From NCBI GenBank assembly GCA_021815405.1, contig JAKAGV010000009.1, positions 62,001 through 126,000 of the forward strand: a stretch of 64,000 bases of DNA, read 5' to 3'. The notes under the pieces were generated by a model, which saw only the letters and a list, made by a program, of their open reading frames with translations, made no database searches and had not been told where the DNA came from. The first letter of the stretch is position 1, and every line of letters starts with the position of its first letter. Of the stretch, positions 38,755 through 47,683 are shown piece by piece. A program made the position numbers and the translations under genes. Origin of the DNA: Bacteroidota bacterium. Its GTDB lineage: Bacteria > Bacteroidota > Ignavibacteria > Ignavibacteriales > Ignavibacteriaceae.

Positions 38755-41139
38755 TCATCCCAAATAAATTTCAACAAAAATTTGCTTATCAACCCGATCT
38801 GAATCAATAATATTACCGGATATTTTTTCGCCGTTCACCGTAATTGATTTTATACCATGGCTAACATGTTTAGGATTATAAAATTTAATATTAAATTCCT
38901 TTCCTCTAAATAATCTCTTAACCGAATAACTTTCCCATTTTTTTGGAATGCACGGATCAATTAATAATCCGTTTACCTCAGCTCTGATACCAATGATGCG
39001 GTCGACAATAATTTTTTGAAACCATGCGGCTGAGCCGGTGTACCATGTCCATCCGCCTCGTCCGTAATCCGGCGAAGAAGGTCCGTCTATATTTCCGGGA
39101 GTAACATAAGGTTCGGCAAAATATTCATTCGGATTCATTCCATTATAAACCGGTGATAATCTTTTAAATATTTCATACGGCATTTCGTCGCTCTTCATTT
39201 CGGCAAAAGCCCAGATTGCCCAGGTCGCTGCATGAGTATATACTCCTCCATTTTCTCTTCTTCCGGCGGCATAACGAGAAAGATATCCGATATATTTATC
39301 AGGTTTAGTATAGGCAGGGAATAAAAGCAGCGGACCGTTTTTCTTCAACAAATATTTTTTAACGGATTGCATCGCTTTCTCATTTTTTTCTTGATCTCCA
39401 ATCCTGCTTAAGACAGCCCAGGTCTGAGCGTTTAAAAATATTTTTCCTTCTTTGCAAGTTGAGCTTCCAATTAATTCCCCGCTGTCTTTCGTGGCTCTCA
39501 AATACCAATTTCCATCCCATGAATATTTATCAAATGTCTCTTTTAATCTGACAGAAATATTTGTATAACGTTCGGCTGAATTCTGATCGCCGAGCTTTTG
39601 GCAAATCGGGATAAAATTATCTAAGATGTAATATAAAAATTCAGTAAGCCAGAATGATTCTCCTTTCATTTCGAGACCAACGGCGCTTAGTCCGTCATTC
39701 CAATCTCCGGCGCCAATCAAAGTAATTCCTCTGCCGCTCATCCTGCTTAAAACTTTTTCAATTGATTTTACACAGTGAGCATAAAGAGATTCTTTTAATT
39801 CCTTATTATCATAATATTCTATTTCTTCTTTAAATAAATTCAGATTGTTCGTCTCTTTCAGATAATGGATCATCAGGAAAGGAAGCCACAATAGATCGTC
39901 CGTCATTTTAGTTTCAAGTCCTGTCTCCGAAATCGGATGCCACCAATGAAGAACAGCGCCGTCGGTCATCTGGTGCTTTGCATGAAGCTTTATTTGTTTT
40001 TCAGTCAATTCAGGATTTATTTGAAGGAATACAAGGCTGTCTTGAAGCTGATCCCTGAATCCGAAAGCACCGCTTTGCTGGTAGTATGCAGTCCTTGCCC
40101 AGAGCCTGCCTGATATTGTCTGGAACTTCAGCCATTTATTTACAAGTAAGTTCATCGCTTCATCCGGAGTGTTTATTTCCGTAGTTCCGAGCATTTCAGT
40201 CCATCGTCTTTTTACTTTTTCAAACGCAGCATCAATAGAATCCGGAGTTGAAAAACTTTTTAATGTTTTAACAATTTCTTTTTTATTCTCTTTCAAGCCA
40301 AGGAAAAAATCAAACCTGTCTGAGCCGCCTGGTTTAATTCTTGAATTAACTTTTATACATCCGATAGGATCACCCCAGCAGCCAGTTTGCTTAGCTAATT
40401 TATTTGATTTAATTCCGGCGGGATTTATTAAATCACCAAGCTGTCCGAGGAAAGTATCTTTATTGCTGTCGTAATCCTTAATCTTTTTACTACATGATAA
40501 GAATCCCAAATAAGGATAATCTATATTCCAGTGACCGCGGTCGCCTAGAGGAATTTCCCACAAGCGCTTCGATGCAGTCATAAAATTTAATTTTTCATCG
40601 AACGAAGTTTCTAAGAATGATTTATGGAATTCCCGATGATGATCTGCCGATGCGCCTAAGCACCACTCGAAGTAAGTATAAAAGGAAAGGTCAACGTTCT
40701 TACGGGTTTTATTAGAAATTTTAAGATCCCATATTTCAATAGATTCATCGAAAGGTACAAAGATTGTTAATTTAATTTCAATGCCTTTGTAAACCGAATT
40801 GAATTTTGTATACCCGAAACCGTGAATGCACTCGAATTTATTCAGTTCTTTTTTTACCGGTTGAAACGTTGGGCTCCAAACCTCACCGGACTCATTATTT
40901 TTAATATAGATATATTTGCCCCAATTATCCTGCACTAAATCCTGGTGCCACCGGGTCAAGCGATTAAATTCCGAATGTTCATACCAGCTAAACCCGCCGC
41001 CTGCTTGAGAAACTACAGTTCCATAAAGACTGTTTGATAGGACATTTACCCAGGGTTTGGGAGTCCGGTAAGTTTTAATAATATATTCACTGAAATCCTC
41101 CGAAAAATATCCGTACTTTGTTTCAAACTTTCTCTGCAC
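38755..41139 (-). CDS. GH94 family glycoside phosphorylase, cytoplasmic
   Basis: YYQQSGAFGFRDQLQDSLVFL, LIGAGDWNDGLSAVG, GGVYTHAATWAIWAFAEM, GRGGWTWYTGSAAWF. Confidence 0.88.
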   Translation of the reverse strand: MQRKFETKYGYFSEDFSEYIIKTYRTPKPWVNVLSNSLYGTVVSQAGGGFSWYEHSEFNRLTRWHQDLVQDNWGKYIYIKNNESGEVWSPTFQPVKKELNKFECIHGFGYTKFNSVYKGIEIKLTIFVPFDESIEIWDLKISNKTRKNVDLSFYTYFEWCLGASADHHREFHKSFLETSFDEKLNFMTASKRLWEIPLGDRGHWNIDYPYLGFLSCSKKIKDYDSNKDTFLGQLGDLINPAGIKSNKLAKQTGCWGDPIGCIKVNSRIKPGGSDRFDFFLGLKENKKEIVKTLKSFSTPDSIDAAFEKVKRRWTEMLGTTEINTPDEAMNLLVNKWLKFQTISGRLWARTAYYQQSGAFGFRDQLQDSLVFLQINPELTEKQIKLHAKHQMTDGAVLHWWHPISETGLETKMTDDLLWLPFLMIHYLKETNNLNLFKEEIEYYDNKELKESLYAHCVKSIEKVLSRMSGRGITLIGAGDWNDGLSAVGLEMKGESFWLTEFLYYILDNFIPICQKLGDQNSAERYTNISVRLKETFDKYSWDGNWYLRATKDSGELIGSSTCKEGKIFLNAQTWAVLSRIGDQEKNEKAMQSVKKYLLKKNGPLLLFPAYTKPDKYIGYLSRYAAGRRENGGVYTHAATWAIWAFAEMKSDEMPYEIFKRLSPVYNGMNPNEYFAEPYVTPGNIDGPSSPDYGRGGWTWYTGSAAWFQKIIVDRIIGIRAEVNGLLIDPCIPKKWESYSVKRLFRGKEFNIKFYNPKHVSHGIKSITVNGEKISGNIIDSDRVDKQIFVEIYLG

Positions 41140-41186
41140 TTGATGTCCTTAGATAAATTCAATAAAAAAATGTGCGCTTAAAAAAA

Positions 41187-41223
41187 CATTCATCCGGTAC
41201 TTATAAAAAATACCGGCTGAATG
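41187..41223 (-). terminator. Rho-independent terminator downstream of 41258..42553
   Basis: Minus strand CATTCAGCCGGTATTTTTTATAAGTACCGGATGAATG followed by TTTTTTT. Confidence 0.75.
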
Positions 41224-41257
41224 AAAAGTTAAGTAAACTTAAGCGTTTATAAAAATA

Positions 41258-42553
41258 CTATTTAAGGAGCACCATTTTCTTTGTTAGTGCATTATTGCCT
41301 TCTTCGAGTCTATAGAAATAAACGCCGCTAGATAAGTTATCCATGTTTACATTCATTTGATAATCACCCTTTGACTGATAAACATTGTTAACAAGTGTTC
41401 TTACCAGTTGACCAAGTGAATTATATACCTTCAAACTAACCAGACCGGATTTAGATACACTATATTTGATGTTAGTTGATGGGTTGAAAGGATTCGGATA
41501 ATTTTGACTTAAATCAAAAGTTAAAGGTTTGGAAACTCCAGATTCTGTAACCCCAGTTACTTGGTGGACCAATTCTATATAATCAAAATAGTTTACACTG
41601 CTGTAAGTTCTTGATGCACCTGAAGCAAAATCAGGAATTATCGTTATAGTTGTTACCGTGTCTCCGATATATTTAGAGAAATCATATGAAACTTTTACCC
41701 ATTGGTGTGCCACTGCATTGGAATCAAAAGTATCGCCTGTTGACCATCCCTTCCCTTCATATTTAAAATCAACTCGCGAGGTTGTATCTTTATAAACTAG
41801 TAATGTGGGTTTACAGTTTTCAGCTGTAACTACAAACGGAACTATTTTGTTATTGAAAACCCCTTCCCACGGTGCACCGGATTTATCAACAGTTAATTTT
41901 GCAACATGGGCAGTAGTATCCAAACCGGACTTATCAGGATTAGCTACTACTGAAAACGTATCAGCCGAAGGTGTAAAAACTGTCCACCCTGTATCTTGTG
42001 CAGTTGTTTCGAAATCCCAAAGATTTACAGCTACTGGATGGACGAAGTCTATATAATCAAAATAGTTTACACTGCTGTAAGTTCTTGATGCACCTGAAGC
42101 AAAATCAGGAATTATTGTTATAGTTTTTACCGTTTTGCCAATGTATGCAGAAAAATCATATGAAACTTGCACCCACTGATGTGCCACCTTATTGGAATCA
42201 AAAGTATCTCCTGTTGACCACCCGTCTCCTTCATATTTAAAATCGACTCGCGAGGTTGTATCTTTATAAACTAGCAATGTAGGTTTACAGTTTTCAGCTG
42301 TAACTACAAACGGAGTTATTTTGTTATTGAAAACCCCTTCCCAAAGTGCACCAGATTTATCTACAGTAAATTTAGCAACGTGAGCCGTTGTATTCAAACC
42401 AGACATATCAGGATTAGCTACTACCGAAAATGTATCAGCCGCAGGTGTAAAAACTGTCCACCCTGTATCTTGTGCAGTTGTTTCAAAATCCCATACTGAT
42501 TGGCCGAATGCGGAAAAAGAGATGAAAATCAGAAAGAGTATTAGATATTTCAT
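41258..42553 (-). CDS. Secreted protein with two near-identical ~158-aa beta-rich (CBM-like) domains and type-IX-like C-terminal sorting domain
   Basis: WDFETTAQDTGWTVFTP...FDYIDFVH and WDFETTAQDTGWTVFTP...FDYIELVH; NQNYPNPFNPSTNIKYSVS C-terminus. Confidence 0.82.
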   Translation of the reverse strand: MKYLILFLIFISFSAFGQSVWDFETTAQDTGWTVFTPAADTFSVVANPDMSGLNTTAHVAKFTVDKSGALWEGVFNNKITPFVVTAENCKPTLLVYKDTTSRVDFKYEGDGWSTGDTFDSNKVAHQWVQVSYDFSAYIGKTVKTITIIPDFASGASRTYSSVNYFDYIDFVHPVAVNLWDFETTAQDTGWTVFTPSADTFSVVANPDKSGLDTTAHVAKLTVDKSGAPWEGVFNNKIVPFVVTAENCKPTLLVYKDTTSRVDFKYEGKGWSTGDTFDSNAVAHQWVKVSYDFSKYIGDTVTTITIIPDFASGASRTYSSVNYFDYIELVHQVTGVTESGVSKPLTFDLSQNYPNPFNPSTNIKYSVSKSGLVSLKVYNSLGQLVRTLVNNVYQSKGDYQMNVNMDNLSSGVYFYRLEEGNNALTKKMVLLK

Positions 42554-42592
42554 AAAAACCTCAGTTTTTTATATGTTATATAAATAAAAATA

Positions 42593-42612
42593 TTATGTAA
42601 ACGTTTACATAA
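42593..42612. promoter_or_regulatory. LacI-type operator A upstream of 41258..42553
   Basis: Perfect palindrome TTATGTAAACGTTTACATAA. Confidence 0.85.
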
Positions 42613-42650
42613 ACTTCAAATAAGTTGCCTCTTGTGGGAAAGGAAATAAA

Positions 42651-42666
42651 ATGAAAACGTTTACAT
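42651..42666. promoter_or_regulatory. LacI-type operator B
   Basis: ATGAAAACGTTTACAT, one mismatched pair relative to operator A core; centre 56 bp from centre of A. Confidence 0.7.
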
Positions 42667-42861
42667 TATAATCTAAGATTTTTATTTTTGTTTGTCAAGC
42701 ATAAAGTATTCTATCCTAGGGTTGATTTGATTAATGTATGATGGATTTACTTATGTATATGTTCAGATGAAAATTATCCATAATTTAAATTCATGATAGG
42801 AAACATTTTGAGACGTTGTCAAAATGAAGCTTTCATTATAATCTGGTATCCAGATTAAGAA

Positions 42862-44541
42862 TCATCTCACCTTTATCACAACCAGTGTAATATCATCTGA
42901 TTGAGTTGTACCTTTGGCAAAAGACTGCACTTCATCTTTTATATTGTTCATGATTTCCTTTGCATTTGACGAACTGATTTCAAGAGACATGTTTTCAAGC
43001 TTCTCATCTGAGAATTCATCATCGTTAATATTCTTTGCCTCAGTAACGCCATCGGTAAATAAAATTATAACATCATCTTTCTTTAGCTGGATTGATTCTG
43101 ATAAATATGGAACGAACGTCTTCATAACGCCAAGAATAATTCCGCCTTTTTCAAGCTTGATTATTTTTCCATCTCGAATCAATAAAGGAGGATTATGCCC
43201 GGCGTTTACGTAATTAATAGTTTTAGTTTCATTCTCTAAAATCATCCAGAAGAAAGTTATGAATTTGCCGTCTGAAATATTTTCAGAAACCAGGTCGTTT
43301 ATCAATGCAGTGGCTTCATCAAGCTTCATCCCCTGTTTACATATAATTTTTAAGAAGGCTTGCAGATTAGCCATCAATAAAGCAGCAGGAACACCTTTGC
43401 CTGAAACATCTGCGATTGTAATGCAAACGGAATTATCATCAAGTGGAATAACATCGTAATAATCACCCCCAACTTGCTGGGATGTTAAATTCAAAACTGA
43501 AATATCAAAATTATTGTAAGCGGGAATTTCTTTCGGTAAAAGATTTCTCTGAATGCCCCTGGCAAGCTCAAGCTCTTCTTCCATTTTTTGTTTAGCAAGA
43601 GCTTCCTTAAACAAGCGTCTGTTTTCCAAGGAAATTATGGCTAAGCTTCCTGTCGAGTATATAAATTCGATATCTGACTCAGAATATTTTTGATTGTTAA
43701 TTCTTTTACCGAGTAGAATAAGTCCCTTAGTTTCTCCTTGCAGTTCCATCGGAACAATTAGCTCAATACCAATCTTGGCAAGCTTATCATAATTAGATAT
43801 TATTTCCTGCTCGTTAATTGGATTAGCCAGCTTTGAAAAATCATAGCATGAAAGAATTGATAGAAGCTGATCTTCAGGAAATTTAGTTTCCAGTATTCTT
43901 GTTCCATCTTCAATAAACGTTACGACTGCGAATTTTGAAACAAGAAACTGCCCGATAACAGAATAAACCAAAAGCTTGGCAACCTTAGTTGATTCGGAAA
44001 CAATTCCAAACTCTTTACTCAGTTCAAAAAGTGAATTAAGCCTTTGAATCCTAGTGTCGAGTTTACGGTTAACTTTTTTTATTTCTTCCAGGATAATTGA
44101 ATTCTGAATTGCAGAGGCGGCAATATTCAAAATAGTTTTTAAGAATTCTATATCGTCCTCATTGAATGGAGATTTATTCAGCTTCTCGCCAAGGCAAACA
44201 ACTCCAAGGCATTCATCCGACGAGCAAATTTTCTCTACAGCCTGGAGCTTTGCTTCTTGGAAAAAGTTTTGAAATTGTTCGTTATCTATTGTATTATCGG
44301 CGGCGGATACTTCAGGAAATTTTTTTTTTAATTCCTCCGGTATTCCCTTGGAAGATTTGATTTGCAATTTCTCATGAACCTTGAGAGCAATTAAGCCTCT
44401 TGTAGCGAGAAATTTTCCCATGCATGTTAGAAGGACATTGTTAAGAATGAAGTCGAGATCGAGACTGCTGTTGATAATCCTGCTGAACTCCACCAACGCA
44501 GTAAGATTTCTTTTTACCTTAATGTTCTCAGTGTCAATCAT
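42862..44541 (-). CDS. GAF-SpoIIE (PP2C) serine phosphatase, RsbU-like
   Basis: IQRNLLPKEIPAYNN...QVGGDYYDVIPL...ADVSGKGVPAALLM...SDDITLVVIKVR. Confidence 0.92.
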   Translation of the reverse strand: MIDTENIKVKRNLTALVEFSRIINSSLDLDFILNNVLLTCMGKFLATRGLIALKVHEKLQIKSSKGIPEELKKKFPEVSAADNTIDNEQFQNFFQEAKLQAVEKICSSDECLGVVCLGEKLNKSPFNEDDIEFLKTILNIAASAIQNSIILEEIKKVNRKLDTRIQRLNSLFELSKEFGIVSESTKVAKLLVYSVIGQFLVSKFAVVTFIEDGTRILETKFPEDQLLSILSCYDFSKLANPINEQEIISNYDKLAKIGIELIVPMELQGETKGLILLGKRINNQKYSESDIEFIYSTGSLAIISLENRRLFKEALAKQKMEEELELARGIQRNLLPKEIPAYNNFDISVLNLTSQQVGGDYYDVIPLDDNSVCITIADVSGKGVPAALLMANLQAFLKIICKQGMKLDEATALINDLVSENISDGKFITFFWMILENETKTINYVNAGHNPPLLIRDGKIIKLEKGGIILGVMKTFVPYLSESIQLKKDDVIILFTDGVTEAKNINDDEFSDEKLENMSLEISSSNAKEIMNNIKDEVQSFAKGTTQSDDITLVVIKVR

Positions 44542-44543
44542 TC

Positions 44544-44990
44544 TTAATTTGCACCGTTAAGATTTTTTGATAAAAGTACTTGGTTATATTTGCCAGGCAC
44601 CGAGACATATTTCACTTCATCCATCAACGATTTCATTAGGTACATACCTAAGCCGCCAACTCTGTGCTGCCTGTAATACTTTTGAAGATCGGGGTCGGGA
44701 ATGCTTTCAGGATTAAACGGCACACCATGATCGATAATCAAAACTGTAAACTTTTTTTCTTTATACTTAAGCTTGATAGTAATCTCGCCTTCTGGGTAAG
44801 ATTTATATGCATGCTTAATAATGTTTGTGCAAGCCTCGTCGACAGCAAGGATAATATTATCAATTACATCTTTTGAGAAGCCGACATCAAGCGCAGCTGC
44901 ATAAACAAAATCTCTTATAGTCGAAAGATTGTTAGTTTTGCTTTGGACTACAAGCACTTTATCTTTTATCTTTTTATTTTCCATTTTCAA
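44544..44990 (-). CDS. RsbW-like anti-sigma-factor HATPase/serine kinase
   Basis: NIILAVDEACTNIIKHAYKSYPEGEITI; HRVGGLGMYLMKSLMDEV. Confidence 0.9.
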   Translation of the reverse strand: MKMENKKIKDKVLVVQSKTNNLSTIRDFVYAAALDVGFSKDVIDNIILAVDEACTNIIKHAYKSYPEGEITIKLKYKEKKFTVLIIDHGVPFNPESIPDPDLQKYYRQHRVGGLGMYLMKSLMDEVKYVSVPGKYNQVLLSKNLNGAN

Positions 44991-45345
44991 GTTTCTTTAT
45001 CTGGCTAAATTTGTTTATAGCTTCATCTTCTTCTTTATAGATTTCATAAAGAAGAGGAAAGCCCAGCAAGTCGAAAATGTTAAATACTTTATCGTTCATT
45101 GCCGATAATTTTATATCTCCGTTGTTTTCCCTAATCTTTTCGATGAAAGCCATGAAAACACCGAGACCCGCGCTGCTGATATAAGATAGGTCTCTAAAGT
45201 TTACAACCAGGGAATACCGTCCGCTATCAACCAAATTAGAAAAAGTATTTTCTAAAATCGGTGCTGTATGAGCATCTAAGTATCCTTTCAGATAAATAAT
45301 ATTTACATCACCTGCGTCTTTAACTGAGGTGCTGAATTCTGCCAT
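44974..45345 (-). CDS. STAS-domain anti-sigma-factor antagonist
   Basis: LVVNFRDLSYISSAGLGVFMAFIEKIRENNGDIKL. Confidence 0.9.
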   Translation of the reverse strand: MAEFSTSVKDAGDVNIIYLKGYLDAHTAPILENTFSNLVDSGRYSLVVNFRDLSYISSAGLGVFMAFIEKIRENNGDIKLSAMNDKVFNIFDLLGFPLLYEIYKEEDEAINKFSQIKKLENGK

Positions 45346-47432
45346 TCTTTCTCTCCATCATTATTAAATTTTTGTTTCCACTTCAATATAACTAAAGTTA
45401 TGTCGTCATGCTGTGCATGGCTCTGAGAGAACACTGAAACTTCATGCATAACACGATTGGAGATTTCATCTGTATCACATCCGCTGTTGTCAACAAGAAT
45501 TTTCTCAAAATGTGCACTTCCGAAATCTTCCAGTTCTTTATTCTTTGCTTCTGTTATTCCATCAGTATACAAAACAATAACATCATTATTATGAAGTTTA
45601 ATTTCAATTTCTTCTAGTGAATTTACAAACTGTTCGCTGAAATTCAATCCGAGCCCAATACCTGATGGGCGCAAATTCTCAACAATGTTATTTCTTATTA
45701 AAATTACGGGGCAATGACCGGCGCGAGAAATTGTTACTGTTTCTTTAACTAAATCCATTACTCCGTAAGCAGCGCTGACGAAGCTTTTACGGTCTAATGT
45801 CCTCTCTAAAATTTCATTTGCTTTAATTAGAATATCCTTTGGGCTCTCGATGGTTTTCGAAAGCGATTCAAAAATTCCCTTGATCTCTGCCATTATAAAA
45901 GCTGCAGAAATTCCTTTACCGGAAACATCAGCAATAACAAAGCCGAACTTGCTTTTATCTATTTCGAAGAAGTCATAATAATCTCCGCCGACTTCAAAAG
46001 CCGGAATGAATACAGACGAAATGCTGAGATTTTTATACTCCGGATTTTTTGCCGGTAAAATTTTCCTCTGAATCTCTCTGGCAACGTCAAGCTCTTTCTC
46101 CAGCCGTTCCTTTTCAATTGATTCTTCAACCAGTCTTGAATTTTCGATAGCAACGGAAGCATAATCGGAAAAAGTATCCATTGCATTCCTATCTTCATCA
46201 TCGAAAATAATATCGCTTTTTCTAGCTGCTATCAAATAACCCTTTACTTCATTGTGGGCTTTTAGCGGAGCTGCCGCAAGGTAATAGATCTCTTCGCTTA
46301 ACTGCGGACGGTTTAAGTATCTTTTTAATTTAATTATAAAAGACTGCTCGGAACCTTTTTCCAAACGATTTTCAAAAATAAATTTTGTTAGATTGATTGA
46401 ATCGTAATATCCAATATGTTTATTTGCGATTGACTTGAAGCTATCATCTTCTTTCCAGGCAATCCATGAGGCATGCGCATTGCAGACTTTAACTGCTATA
46501 TCTGTAACGGTTTCAGTAAGCTCCTTAAAATCGACAGACTCAGTAATCAGCTTGCTGAAATACTGAAGAAAATTAACTTCCTGGGCTTTCCTATCAAATG
46601 CTTCCGCAGTTGGAATATGGAACAGAGTTGTAAAGAACAAAATAGAAAAATAGATTGCACCGTATGTCATTACTATCTTCAAAAATAAGTTTAGAGACGG
46701 CGAGAATGCGGTAAGCATCTGAACGTACAGATTATCATTCGAGGATTTAACCAGGTTGACGAAGAATAAAATCGAAATTATTACCGACAGAACAAGAAGT
46801 GAAATTTTTTCTTTCTTAACAATAAACGCAATCCATGAAATGCGGATTGAATTTATTAAGATTAGGAGAACCGAAATGATGAAGAAAGTGTCTTTTAAGT
46901 ATTTTAGATCATGGCTCAGAAAGCTCGATAAACTTGCTAATGCAAAGAATACAATCATCGTGTTAAAGTAGGTGCTTACATTCTTTTTCTGGCGGTAAAA
47001 ATAAAGTTCCCGGAAAGCCAAAAATATCGTAGCAGCCGATGCCAAAATGAACATTGAAAAGACAAAGGAAATCAAATTATAAAGCAAGCTGTGATTGATA
47101 TTCGAACTTTCCGCCTTAGAGATCAGACTGCCGAGAATGACGCTTGAAAATGTAAATAGAAAAAAAATAAGAGCGTTAATTATTCCCACGTTCATTACAA
47201 GCGCTAGAGGGTCAACTATTTTCGAATGGATTAAATCAAGTAAATAGAAATAAAGCGAAACGAAAGTTAAGCCTACAAGTAATTCATTTATAATAACCCA
47301 GAAAAGCGAATCTGCAGAATAAAAAAATATTCTGAACAGGAAAAGCACTGCTGCTAATCCGAGGAAAGTTTGGAATTTAAGGTTTGACTTTAATTCCACA
47401 CCGTTTATTTTAAGAAAGTTCAGCTTCGACAA
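45303..47432 (-). CDS. Membrane GAF-SpoIIE (PP2C) serine phosphatase
   Basis: N-terminal TM helices; IQRKILPAKNPEYKNL...EVGGDYYDFFEI...ADVSGKGISAAFIM...HDDITLVILKW. Confidence 0.92.
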   Translation of the reverse strand: MSKLNFLKINGVELKSNLKFQTFLGLAAVLFLFRIFFYSADSLFWVIINELLVGLTFVSLYFYLLDLIHSKIVDPLALVMNVGIINALIFFLFTFSSVILGSLISKAESSNINHSLLYNLISFVFSMFILASAATIFLAFRELYFYRQKKNVSTYFNTMIVFFALASLSSFLSHDLKYLKDTFFIISVLLILINSIRISWIAFIVKKEKISLLVLSVIISILFFVNLVKSSNDNLYVQMLTAFSPSLNLFLKIVMTYGAIYFSILFFTTLFHIPTAEAFDRKAQEVNFLQYFSKLITESVDFKELTETVTDIAVKVCNAHASWIAWKEDDSFKSIANKHIGYYDSINLTKFIFENRLEKGSEQSFIIKLKRYLNRPQLSEEIYYLAAAPLKAHNEVKGYLIAARKSDIIFDDEDRNAMDTFSDYASVAIENSRLVEESIEKERLEKELDVAREIQRKILPAKNPEYKNLSISSVFIPAFEVGGDYYDFFEIDKSKFGFVIADVSGKGISAAFIMAEIKGIFESLSKTIESPKDILIKANEILERTLDRKSFVSAAYGVMDLVKETVTISRAGHCPVILIRNNIVENLRPSGIGLGLNFSEQFVNSLEEIEIKLHNNDVIVLYTDGITEAKNKELEDFGSAHFEKILVDNSGCDTDEISNRVMHEVSVFSQSHAQHDDITLVILKWKQKFNNDGEKEWQNSAPQLKTQVM

Positions 47433-47614
47433 TTGAGTATCTATTTATCTCTTCATTTGTAGGTTAAATTACGGCAAAAATTGCTATTTGTAAAGAAGAG
47501 TTGGGATAGACGGAAATTTTTTAGGATGGATGAAGTCGAAATTTATTCAGAATACTTTTATAAAACCTTTTATGAATAAATTTTGTAATTCATTTGTCAT
47601 TGGGCATCAACCAT

Positions 47615-47672
47615 CATTCAGCAGTCATTCATTGCATTTAGTAAAAGAATGACAATAAATGATCGCTGAATG
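47615..47672. repeat. 58-nt imperfect hairpin downstream of 47684..49258
   Basis: CATTCAGCAGTCATTCATTGCATTT / AATGACAATAAATGATCGCTGAATG. Confidence 0.55.
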
Positions 47673-47683
47673 AGTTACTTTAT

